The translations under genes were made by a program, and so were the position numbers. Below the pieces are notes generated by a model, which was not told the DNA's origin, did not search any database, and saw only the letters and a program-made list of their open reading frames with translations. From contig OZ038438.1 in the NCBI GenBank assembly GCA_964036275.1, forward strand, positions 14,987,720 through 15,051,719: a stretch of 64,000 nucleotides of DNA, in the 5' to 3' direction. Numbering within the stretch: position 1 is the stretch's first letter; each line of letters begins with the position of its first letter. Below, in pieces: positions 45,743-61,033 of the stretch. Source of the DNA: Litoditis marina (lineage: Eukaryota > Nematoda > Chromadorea > Rhabditida > Rhabditidae).

Positions 45743-48314
45743 TTAAACAGAAATAGCTCGAAATGTGCGGTGTTTTAAGTAAAACAGCGTTACCAACCTG
45801 TATCGCACCAGTCCAATCAAAACAAAGACAGTGAACACTAAGATCATAGCCAGCATCCGAGGGAAAAACACATCTGCAAGAAAACGAACCTAGCGGGCGA
45901 TGGCAAATTATCATCAATGATCCCTCGATCGTTCTTCTGATGAAATACATAAATTTAATACTCACCATTATTTATTTTCTTCGCTTGAGAGAAGTACGAG
46001 TAGTTGTCTATGAGACTTTCTTCCGAACTTGGTTGTCCTCGTAAAGAACGTGGTGTTTTGCGGTTTTGTGCCCTATAAGTTGCTAAAAACTGTGTAGAAC
46101 AAAAATGTTGATCAGTCATTTCTTAATCGATTATAAATCGATAATTTGAGGAAGTTTTATAAAGATGTAAAATGAGTGTGTTTTCCAAATTGTAACCAGT
46201 AAATGTTCTTTCGAGAGCATTTTTTCCATTTTCCATTATATCTTAGTAGTTCACTCAAGGTATAATAAGTAAATAGTGATAAATGTAACGCTGATCTTGT
46301 TTCATGGTCTGATGCTCATCATACTTTTGGAAAGGCAACTCTTTTTCAATACCAACCACTTCGTTCTCTCCACACTTGTGATGTAGGCTCGGACGGTAGC
46401 ATTGAATACTCTGATTTCTCCCTCCCCCGTCTGAGTCCACTCGGTGCCTTTGCTGTCCGTAACTGGGAAATATACCATGAAAGACGTCATAGTGACACAA
46501 ACACATTGTGTTCAAATAAATGACTTAGTGTAAACTATTTAGTCTCAAACAGAAATAATTCAACTCACGTGAATGCGCAGGCTTGTTTTCGACCATCGAA
46601 TCAGCCGAGTTAAGCTGTTCAACTGATCTATCTGTATTGATTTCTGTCGCTTGGACAACTTTTGGTTCATCTGCGGTATCAGTCGTATTATGATTGTTTT
46701 CCTGCTGGCGGAAAGCCCATTCCATGAGCGTGTCCCTCATGCCATCGTAGTACTCTGACAAGCCAGCGTAAGTTCCATCCTCTACGGGCCCTAAAAATAT
46801 GATGATCATGGACATCCTACTAAATTCAACTGAAAATTACATAAAACAGTATTGACAAGTGTTTTTCGATGTATGTGCGTTAACATTTACCCAAGCAAAT
46901 CAGACATTTGAGAACATTTCGATATTCTTACCAGACACTAAGAAATAAAGGCTGCTGTTGCTGTGGATTTCAGCCTGAACAGCCATTCTCGTGGAAGTGG
47001 GTGATGTTTTTAATGCACAGAAGAATACCTAAAATCAGAAACCATACAGACTAACTGCTATTCAATACTTCTCATTATCTGCTTCGGAATAATAAATGTT
47101 GTACTAAAACTGTTTTTTGTTGAATTTTTGAACTATCGTAAGAATATCTGACTGCTGGGCTAGTGCCTTAGTTCATGCTGGCTCTTCATTTTGTGACTGA
47201 TGTCGTTGGAAAATGGTTTCTGTTCCAAGTTACCTCAACGAAGAACGCATCCGAAAACATAAAACCGGAGTTGTTTATCAGCCGTTTGACGACGATAGAT
47301 TCATCACTGAAGTCCAGATAGGTCTGGAAAAATTAACCTTCATTTTTGGAACAAACTATAACACAATTTAGTTTGATTATTCCCAACTATGTTTTACAGT
47401 AACCAAAACCACTGGCATTCTGTGTAACACATTTTTATTTCAAACCTGGGTTTCTCGGACATCCGATGTTTGCACAAAGGTAGAATTCGGATGCATTTGA
47501 TACTCAATTATCCGCTCTCTCAAACCGTCTTTGTTTTCGTACCAGTTGTGTACAACGAAATCTGTAAATGAGTGCATTGAAGAATAAATACAAACTTTGG
47601 TATACCTAAGAAACGCCCGAGCTTGAAGTGCAAGATCAGCTCAAAGTTTCTGAGTGGTAGGGTCCAATTGTTTGAAAATAGTTGCCTACAAGACTGTTGA
47701 ATGAGTTCGACAGAACTTCATCAATCCAATGTCAACTGAAAAAAAAGGAATCGACAAAATCCAATCACACGCTATCAGTACTGCCGGCGGTCACTCAACA
47801 TTCTATGTGGTTTTAATGTTTGCAAAAGGGATAGAGAAAAACTCACTTGATGATCGTCTGGTTAGCACCTCATGACCTGAAAAGAGCAACCAGTTCGGAT
47901 CTTTCATGATAAGTTCTAGAACGTTGTTCTATTCATCTTCGACTGGTGATTCGTTATGTCAAAGAATCTATTTATTTCTGTATTCGGTGGGCCCCTTACA
48001 TCAGTGGATCATGGAATATCAATAATATAATATAGCACACCTGTAGCAATCACAATATCCTGCAGTTGTTGCTCCCAGGGAGTATCTCCCAGTAGGAAAC
48101 CATGCAGATCCGCTATAGATATTGGAAACTCCAGGTCAAAAAGTATTTTCGCTTTCTCTGAGGCGAAACACGCATTTTCCTGTAGAATGGGTGATCAAAT
48201 ACATGCGTTGCTAGTGAAAAAAAAAAATTAAACCATGTAACAACTCACAGATTGAAAATCTGAGACTATCAAAGTGCTGGCCACATCCAACCATAGAAAT
48301 ATCAAAAGGCGCAT
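45743..48314 (-). CDS. VASt (Aster/GRAMD1-like) domain membrane protein without a visible GRAM domain
   Basis: Ten exons agree in phase: 48314-48249, 48179-48041, 47876-47847, 47561-47446, 47323-47234, 47028-46932, 46790-46569, 46462-46325, 46082-45966 and 45873-45743, giving 381 aa. From about residue 34 it follows the VASt fold: LFDLEFPISIADLHGFLLGD, WYENKDGLRERIIEY, TSDVRETQTYLDFS, FMFSDAFFVEVFFC and YAGLSEYYDGMRDTLMEWAF. Near the C-terminus is one transmembrane helix (MLAMILVFTVFVLIGLVRYR). In Aster/Lam proteins this domain moves sterols at membrane contact sites and the helix anchors in the ER. Those proteins also have an N-terminal GRAM domain; here the N-terminus is only MRLLIFLWLDVASTLIVS, behind CTTACAG. 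Either GRAM was lost or upstream exons were missed. Exon 8 (FNATVRAYITSVERTKWLVL) looks like a second VASt-type strand. Confidence 0.82.
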
Positions 48315-48319
48315 ATCCT

Positions 48320-49318
48320 GTAAGAAAGTAGTGAACTTCACAAACAATTAGAACAAAATGAAAGCAGTGAACGTTCTACGGCTGACTCCTCAAAATATTA
48401 CCTTCTCCGTTGTTTGTAGTTAGCTTTGATCCATTCTAGATCTAACAGGAGACTGTAACTTTCTTATCAAACTATCTGAAACACGTTCAGGATCTCTTCA
48501 TCATTAAATACTCAAATTCGCCAACTCAGACAAAAGTAAGAGAGACAGACGTACACAAGATTCTATTGGGTTACACTTACACGAATAGAGAAAAGAACAG
48601 GTGGTCTTCTTACTGTTTGGTCGAGTTGAAGAATGGAATAAGTAAATATGACGTCAGAGTAGCATGTTCAGTAACACAATGATTAAAATTATCATGGCGA
48701 TTAGCCATAAACAACCTTTTCCAGCTCAACAGTTGATACCACTTCAGAACTTTTCTTCAGTTTGCATTAACTGAGAGTAGGAAATTGTGAGCTGTCAAGG
48801 ATGATTTACAAGAGTTGAGTTTGTTGATTGGTCAACTTATTGGCCGATGCAACAGAAAGATGAAGAGCTAGGCGGCTGGCGTTGTAATCGCTAAACATCC
48901 AATGATGAATTACATTTTCTTCAAACACATGCTCACATGCAAGCCGTCATCCCGTTTTGATTGAAAAAATGTGCATCTGTCATACTTCCGTTGCGTTTTA
49001 CTGATAATAACGGATAATAGTTGAAGAAAAAATTCGTAAATGGAATCCAACAGAGCCCCATGATGTCCCATGATGCGAAAATAAAATTGGTTTCCAGTAC
49101 CGCCGAAATATCAAACAAGTTCACGTTAACCATGAGCATTTCATTTCTTGTTTTTAATCAGGGTTAAAACATTCAACATTAATGTTACGTAAACATGCGT
49201 AACAAATCAACTTGTACACTATTCTCAAGCAAGACTGTAAGAGTCTAGAAAATATATGGTTGTACAAATCATAGTCGAATCGGAACAGGAAAATAAGAAA
49301 GGTAGAATGCTCTGCTGA
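48320..49318. other. Upstream region of the VASt gene
   Basis: No exon encoding a GRAM domain could be found here. The minus-strand frame at 48933-49139 lacks any motif. Confidence 0.5.
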
Positions 49319-49320
49319 GG

Positions 49321-49432
49321 CCGTATGCATGAAACATCCCGGGCCGGGTTGGGATGCTAACCCGAGCTGAATTGGCCGGGAAATAGCTCGGGATAGCATC
49401 CCAACCCGGCCCGCGATGTTTCATGCATACGG
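49321..49432. repeat. 112-bp hairpin repeat (MITE-like)
   Basis: Arm 49321-49368, beginning CCGTATGCATGAAACATC, is complementary to 49385-49432 with a few mismatches. The loop is 16 nt. GC-rich relative to the flanks. It would fold into a 48-bp stem. Confidence 0.88.
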
Positions 49433-49439
49433 TCTCTGG

Positions 49440-52400
49440 TCAAATGACAGGTTGCAGTTAGAAATCAGACACCAAATTTCATACAGTCCCCAATCTGACT
49501 TGTAGTTTGATCTGGAACACATTACAGATTTATGATCGAAATGAGGTGAACTAAAACTGAAAACACGCCTAACCCAGGTGAACAATAATAAAAATATCCA
49601 AACGCATGCGGTTATTTCAGAGTGCAGCGTTGAACGTCAATCTCTCGGTTTTCGGAACCAATCAGTTTTGGTGCATTCCACACGTTTTTGATGATTTTTT
49701 TATTATGACTCCAAATGGTTTCAAATGATTGTCCTTCTTGTTTTCAGACTACCGTTAGACACTAAGAGCGACCAAACCTGCAAATCACTTGTTAGCAGGC
49801 TCCAAGAAGCTGACCGCTCCATGTTTGTCTAGTCTGGTCCGGTTTGGCTAACCCGCACCCTGTCCTCGCCTAATTGGCACTCAGTTGTTAACTTCGCTTC
49901 TGTTCCAATATTAGGTTTCTAACAGGAATCATTTGTTACGTTTTCGGACCTATTTAGTATACTATAGAAGGTAGCCTGTGTATCACTCTCTATCTCATAT
50001 GTGAATATTTTCATAGAATGTTGTGCCTTGTAAAGTCTAGAAAAGCGTATTCGCTCATATGAACTTTGCTTCACGTGCAACATTTCAACGAAACTACTGT
50101 TTAGTACGAAACTAACAAAATTCACTCGTGTTGCTCGTATCTTCCGCTTCGCTTCGCAAGTTTTGCTCGTACACCTATGATTAAGACAAAGCATGTTTTT
50201 TAGGCAAAAAACCTCTTTTTCTCTCGTAAAATGTTTTTCTTGGCAGAAATATCCTGTGTCACCGCTCTATTTGTCCAAATACTCCACCCTTAATCAAGAA
50301 ATTTTATCGCTCCCTATTTTTATATTTGATCTAAGTCTATCTAATGCTTTCTCCCCATTCTAGCCGCTTTCTCCCTGAAGAAGACAAACAGAATACGTCT
50401 AACCTACTAGTTTCCGCATAGTTACACATTGTAATGAACTGTGATGAAATTGCCCACTGAATGGAAGAGAAACTCTTCCGCAGCTGGTTTCGTTTTCACC
50501 ATCAAGCTTCCGATTTCATGGCTTCCGTCCACTTTTTGTCTACGCAATGTGTTCGATGAGAAAAAGTGACGGTTTCCACGAGTGGTACACTGACAACTGG
50601 TCTACGCACGTCAGCTTGCTTCTCCATATTCCCTATCACACTATGTTTCTTTCGTTTCTTGAATGATTCCATCAACTGAGCAGAAATTCAAAAGGTTTAC
50701 TCACCTTCGTATGAACTCATTAAACACTTGTATGGTTAGGTTCATTTCTCTCAGAGAAGTGTGAAAGTATTGAAAAAACTCGCTCAATACAGTAGTGCAC
50801 GGTGAAAAAAGTTGTTGTGAACGATTATTAATTATTATTATCATCATTATTACCGTTATAGCGAGTAACTCCAATCGTATGAGATACTGTGAATTTACAA
50901 CCCCGGTTAACACGTATATCGCAGAGCATCATCCTTCCCTTCCAGCACATTTTTTCGTTCTTACCAGTAGTAGGACTGTTTGAGCGGTACAGACTAAGTC
51001 TATCCACAAACATTCTTTCTCTTTTCATTTCGGACTCGCTGCTCGCCCAATTGAATGTTTGATGACTTCCCCCGTGAAGCTGTCTTGCTTTTCATCAGAA
51101 CCGGCCCGTCGCACACCTACTCGTGTTACATACTTTCAGCCAAGCACCATTGGCTTGTAGCGAAATAGTATTGGAACCTGTTTGCTGCAGTCACCTTATC
51201 TATTCACCTTTCTGCTACGTCAACAAACAAACAACAAACGGCCACAAGTTGTTGCACTCCGCGTAAACATTACTATTCAATTCGTCAATAATGAAATGAA
51301 CAAACATGGAAACATGGAAGACCGTGGAGATTTTTTCACCATTGAATATTCGATATCTCACTCTTGCTATTGTTTACGTAACGAAACACTCAGTACAAGC
51401 AATACTTCGCAAATTTATGACAACAAATATACATGCAGCATTAATTTTAGAACGTGATATTTTCCTATTCTGAGCTATCGTCCAACCAATACAAGAGCTC
51501 CGTACTAAATTGATGTCTTGGACAATCCAAAAAAACTAACAGAATACATAAGGCCAGTGAACGTAGGTCTGCATGGTGAAAGAATACGGTTTCTCTATAT
51601 ATTTTCGAGGTTCACTTGGATTTCAATCAGTTTTTCTATTGGAATATATGAGATGGGGTTGTGCTCATTTTCATAGCATCGAAGTGATGAATGATGATTA
51701 TCTTTGTGTCTCTCGAAGAACTAATATTATTGTGTCGTCTTTATGCTCCTGTAAAATATCAGAAAAATATATAAAAGTTGCTCTCGTGAAGGATGGCCAT
51801 TTTGACGACATGCGCATGTATTACAATTCGCATCCAGTGAGTTTTGAGCAAACTTCGAGATTTGAACTGTGCTCAAAGATCAAAACACAACGCAGATTGA
51901 GTCGGATCCTATATTTGAGCGTAATTGACCGTGTTGTGGGTCAATCGTGCAGTATTTGTTTGCGTTCATTTTAGTTCAACAATGGATTACTTGAATTGCG
52001 ATGCACTAATACCCGCTCAACGCGCGCGAACTTCAACCCTTTACAGTCTCTATTAGGGAGCAGGGGGTTTCCCTGGACTCCACACTTACTGCTACTTCAG
52101 AACTCACAATTTTCTCACAGAGCCTATCTTTACAGCAGGTACGATGTTTGTGAGATCTATCCTGTCTATAAGAGGCACGCGTTTCGCTACAATAACAATA
52201 TAGGATTCGTCTGGAAATTTATTTCTCTTATCTATCAGACACTGTAGCGTATCTGGTTATCTGGCACAACATTTATTATGTTGTTGTCTTACTCCTGCAT
52301 CGGCTTTAGCAGTGTACTTTCGGGAGAGCAAAAATTGAAAATTTCGCCTGCATTGTAATAGGCACCTTTCGAATGGTACTGTAGAAGGTCACTTGGAAAA

Positions 52401-55400
52401 TGTGACGATTATAATGTTTCAAAGTGTGTATTATTGTGGCGGCGGCATCTATCCTGTTCTGATCGCATATCATGTACCTCGATCGATTAATCATAACATC
52501 GCCAAAAATGCTAGTTTTGCTAAGATAATACTTTGTTCCGATAATTAATTGTAAGTGGGGAATGACTTCCAAGGTGCAAGTTCGTAGTGTTAATAACGGC
52601 ATATTCGAATGAATAGGTTTTCCGAGTAATGACTGTGATCAACCGAGTAAAAAATTTGCATCACATAAAAACACCAGATATCATAGTTTCAATGCAACTT
52701 TTCCGATGTTAACAGCTTTTGGTCAACTATGAACTTGTGAAGAAAAAAACTTTTTAGAGGAAGTGGCATTTACAGATTGTCTCTCTGTACAGACACGTCA
52801 TAAAGAAAGTGAAGTACTCACGAATGCAAGACACATCCCAGAGTGTTGCAAGACATAAGTCCACTGTTTCCTGCACTTAGTTTTCTTGACTGTTCATTGA
52901 TGTTGTAAGGAATTTGCATTGAAAAAGTACGTATAGTATTATGTTTTAATTGTGGCATGAATCGTCCTTGGACCGCTCTTTACCAGTCCCTCAAGGCCAC
53001 GCCACGTTGGCGCAAATCCTCCGCTTACATCCCTCATCAATTTAACGGAACGTCTTACTTTATCTCGTTTTAGCCGAATTTCTAACACAGACTGTTGTTT
53101 GTGTTGTTTATCAAAATGTGAGAGAGTTTTTGAAATGTCTAAAAGAACAAACTATGAATGGTCACACTTTCAATAAAGCGCTTTTGACATTTATCATTAT
53201 TCAACTCTTCTTCCCAGCAGTTTCCAATTGGCTTTTTATTCTTCTCATCCTATCTCCAGATGAAAAAGTACGCGATAAGAAATTCATTGTTCCATTGAAG
53301 CTCTATCAGCGAATCAATTGTCTTTAGTTAATGAATCTTTTCCATTGTAACTGTTTGTCAGTTCATTATATATTTGAGGAAAAACTACAATGTTGTTATT
53401 GCTTGTTTAACTTACTATCTCGTTCTGTCAAGTTCATTAGGATCAACATATTTCACTTTTAGAATACTTTGAATTAAAATATACCTTTTCAAAAATTGAG
53501 CAAATTATTATGTGTCAAGCAAGTACTGTACTCGAGTTAACATATTTAGTGCGCTTTGAATGCAAAGTCAAATAAAATTTGGGAAGCCTGTCATAAAAAG
53601 GGAAAGTGATGCAGTGCTCATATACTGGTGTTTATGTACCTTGAAGATGAAAAGTTTCTATTTATCTTCAGAACTAGAGTGGAATGTTCATCATCTGTTA
53701 ATAATTCACATATTCTGTACTCATCATTGATGAATCTTGACATCATTGCGTTAGTTTTGTATAACTCAATATTTTGCTATAATTTGCTATAATTTGGAGT
53801 TCATTTCAAAGAATGGAATTTTATTCGCTGACTTTTCATTACAAGGACCACTCGTCGTTTTCCGCATTGTTTGCGGAAAAGCTGCGTACACGGGTGCGCC
53901 CAGCGCCTCTTTTTGTCCAATTCCCAATGAATCACTTCTTTCTGTTCGCTTCGGTTTTCTGGAAACATTCAAAGGAATACCGGGAACCACGTCGCCTATC
54001 TGTGACCCGAAACAGTGTATTTTCAAGAAACTCTGAATTTCGTTATACAATCGTCTTAGAACCCCGTATAAGCACATAATTTGTGTATGATTTAGTATGA
54101 TTCCATATTTGTGCCCAACTCATGATTCATTGAACATTGAAGTGCGATAAAAGAGTACACTGCGTCTAATCTTGGCTCACCTTCTGCTTGATCATCATAT
54201 TGTCTTCAGTCTGATCCTCTTCAATTGTTTACAGAAAATGTACAGGTAGCTTTCTATTCACTCAGTTTATCCCATTATCAGTTTGTAATGATAGACCTTT
54301 TAACTCATGTTGTAACGGATTATTCGCCCTGCGAGCCACACCCATATGAATCACCGCCCTATAGTACACTTTCTCACAATAGCAATAGTACAGTTCGCTG
54401 CGATCATATAGCTCTGAAAGTATTTTGGAACAACAGTGCAAAGACGTATATAGATAATATATCTGAAAGTAATGACTTGTCCCCATGTTTACACGTACTA
54501 TACTAATATTGCTATCAGTTCAGACTATAAGTGTTTACATAACTGTCATAAAATATGGAGAACGATAGTTTTCCACATTATAGACATGTTTCTCGGGAAT
54601 AGTAGTAAATCAGTTGTAGAACAACATAGAGACAAGGATAGAACTCCAGCTACTTCTTCTAGGTATGAGTATTTGTTCAAATTGACCGATACCTCACGAT
54701 GTTTTTACCAGACGGTGACCTACATTAATCAGACCCTACTCTGTGGGCGTAAGTTATTTACAAATTGGATAACAAGTTCTTGGTTACTCAACATTCACTA
54801 AACCCTTGATGTCATATAGACACATTGCTGGTACATTAGTGCGGTTCTCATCGTTCACTAGGAAGTTTTACAGTATCACGTTCCGTTTTTCATCTACTAT
54901 CTGAGTTCAGTTGTGTTGTTCACATACTCATGTTCTAGTTATAATTCTCTATTGTCGTTTTTCGCTCTGTTCGTCAATGATAACTTGTGAACAACATAAT
55001 TTTGTTGTCTCACGTTCTCGTTACTCCCACTGGATACAAATATAGTACATGTTACACTCAATTAGTTGGCAAATATATGCTGTATCGACATGTCCATCTA
55101 TCTATTCATGACCGGTCTTTCGAGTCATAATCGACTTAGCAGCTAGCCGAATACGATTACCATCGCTGCCGTTCGCTGCTGCTTCATGCTATTGTCATTT
55201 TGTATTGTGTTCTCCATTACTGTTCTAATTCAGTACTTTTTCTGGTATACTACCAGAGTTAACACGAGTTGATCACCTATAAAGAACCATTTTTATTTCG
55301 AACTATCTACTGAAGAAACTACGCAATGTCTTGTTGTGCCTGAACCTAACTCAGCGAAACTAACAACTCAGCGAAACTAACAAAAAAACATTTCTCGCTG

Positions 55401-56100
55401 TAGATTGAATCATGTTTACATATATTATTTACGTGGTCTCTATCTATATTATGAGAAATTTCGAGAATGATTTTTTACACCACGAGACTCAAAGTTCAAT
55501 TGCATACTGTACTGTAAATTAACGTTGGTAAATAAGTAATATGTTCAGAAGAAATGGAATATTTGATGTCATCGTTAACCTTGTGGTAGTGGTTGTAGTG
55601 ATCGGTTTGAGTGCACCAAAGCCGATTAATGTACGAAAACATCGAGAGTGCTATGTACTGATTTGCCCTTGTTTCGTGTGTATTCATTTCAAAATAGCCC
55701 TAAATCGATTCACAGAGACCTTTTGAACCAATCTTTAATTTTCCGAGGACTTCCTCACCATACCTACATGTGATGAAAATATATTAGAATTGTAAACAAA
55801 ATTATAACATCTCAAATATACATCGTTTGATCTCTTTTTACCGTGATGATAGCAGATCCAAACTACAGCTTGTTCATAAATGCTATATTTCATTGCAACT
55901 TTCGTAGTTTCTCAACTTGTTCCTGATGGTAAACTGTTGTTATTATGACATCTTCCAGTGATTTATGTTTTGCTATATAACACGTTTCTGTGTGGTGACT
56001 GTTCACCCAATGAAAAGCGCCAGTTTTAATATAATATAATATATATAATAGTTGTTATCCGAAAAAATTCGTCGCTCTCCTAACAGGCTTTGAAAAACTG
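49440..56100. other. About 6.6 kb with no supported gene
   Basis: No exon series could be assembled. Two isolated frames are the best leads. One is an uninterrupted plus-strand frame at 51573-51974 (133 codons, two Cys pairs, no known motif). The other is a minus-strand stretch, 52920-52822, starting MQIPYNINEQSRKLSAGNSG and ending at a GTGAGT donor. Neither is enough to call a gene. The stretch next to 56100 should include the kinase promoter. Confidence 0.45.
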
Positions 56101-56122
56101 TTTATTGCAACCTATCTTATAG

Positions 56123-59843
<3,721 letters not shown>

Positions 59844-61033
59844 AATAGTGAAAATATTTTCTATGAACTAATGTAAGTGGTTACCTACAGTGTAGGGGTG
59901 ATCTGTGTCACTTACTCCTGTGTCTTATCTAAACATCCGCTCAGCACACCTTAGAATGCAATATAGATGTTTTTGAATACTATGCTCGGTGTTCACAATA
60001 GTTGAGATATCACTTTTTTGGCATTCGTCCGGCCTAGTTCATTACATGTCGTTAAACTATGAACATTTCCCGAACTAGTAAAAAGAGAAAATGGGAGCGA
60101 ATGTTTAGGATTTTTTTCATTGCCGATAGTAAAATGCTATATTCTTGAACCTCTTTTTCTGCAATTTTGAGCTTGAACTCCTGAGCGTGCGCGCCAACTC
60201 TCTCATATACTTTTATTTCTAATAATTTGCTCAACATGAATCACTAAATATAAACTAACATGCAGCCTCCCAATCCAATGTGAGAGGAAAATCAAGACTT
60301 TTTCGTATAAACGTTCGTGTATAACATAGTTATATAAACATAATATGTCGTGTACAAAATGCATATGTAGCAGCTTGGTTTTGAACGATGGCTTTACCGT
60401 CGTTCAGAAACAGCGTGAGAATATTTTTCTATTAACAACAACGTGTTATACAATCTGCTCCTCGAAATACATCACTTACTTCTGTGTTGATACATGTTGT
60501 GTTATAGTCGCATTCAATCCTCAGTGAGCTCAAATAACTAGTAATTTGTTGAAAACGTCCCACTAAGAGAGTGGATAGTCATAATAATATGTTCAGTGAT
60601 ACGACTTATGTATGATATAATTGAACTTTGTGTGAATCTCCTCCACATATCATTCGTGTTAAATAAACAATGTCCAGCTCATCATGTTGAGGAAATTTTC
60701 GTTTGTGGGAGGTTTGGCGAAAAACTGTGGTCTAATTTCTAACGCACTACAACAGGGAAAACCACTTGATGCTTAGGAAGGTAGTTAAGCATACACAAGT
60801 GATGCCAGACGTACGCATGTTTTCATCTTTTTTATCACATTTCATTTTTTCTATGCTTTAACATTTAAATAGTAGCAGAAATTTTGAACGATCATTCATG
60901 AGATCGTGCCAGTACCGTATCGGATTATGCACGAGCACAAGTGTATGTGTTATGTTCTAATTTCTCAAGCTTAACGTCATATGCTCAAAAACGACAAAAT
61001 GATAGAATGGTTTACTTATCACAGTAGATCAAA
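59844..61033. other. Intergenic between the convergent kinase and FN3-receptor genes
   Basis: AT-rich. AATAAA near 60664 is a distant candidate poly(A) signal for the kinase. No gene seen. Confidence 0.5.

Noticed and set aside
45743..48314. ODR-4-like tail-anchored protein
   Set aside because: I considered it because of the C-terminal membrane helix, but the main body follows the VASt domain strand by strand.
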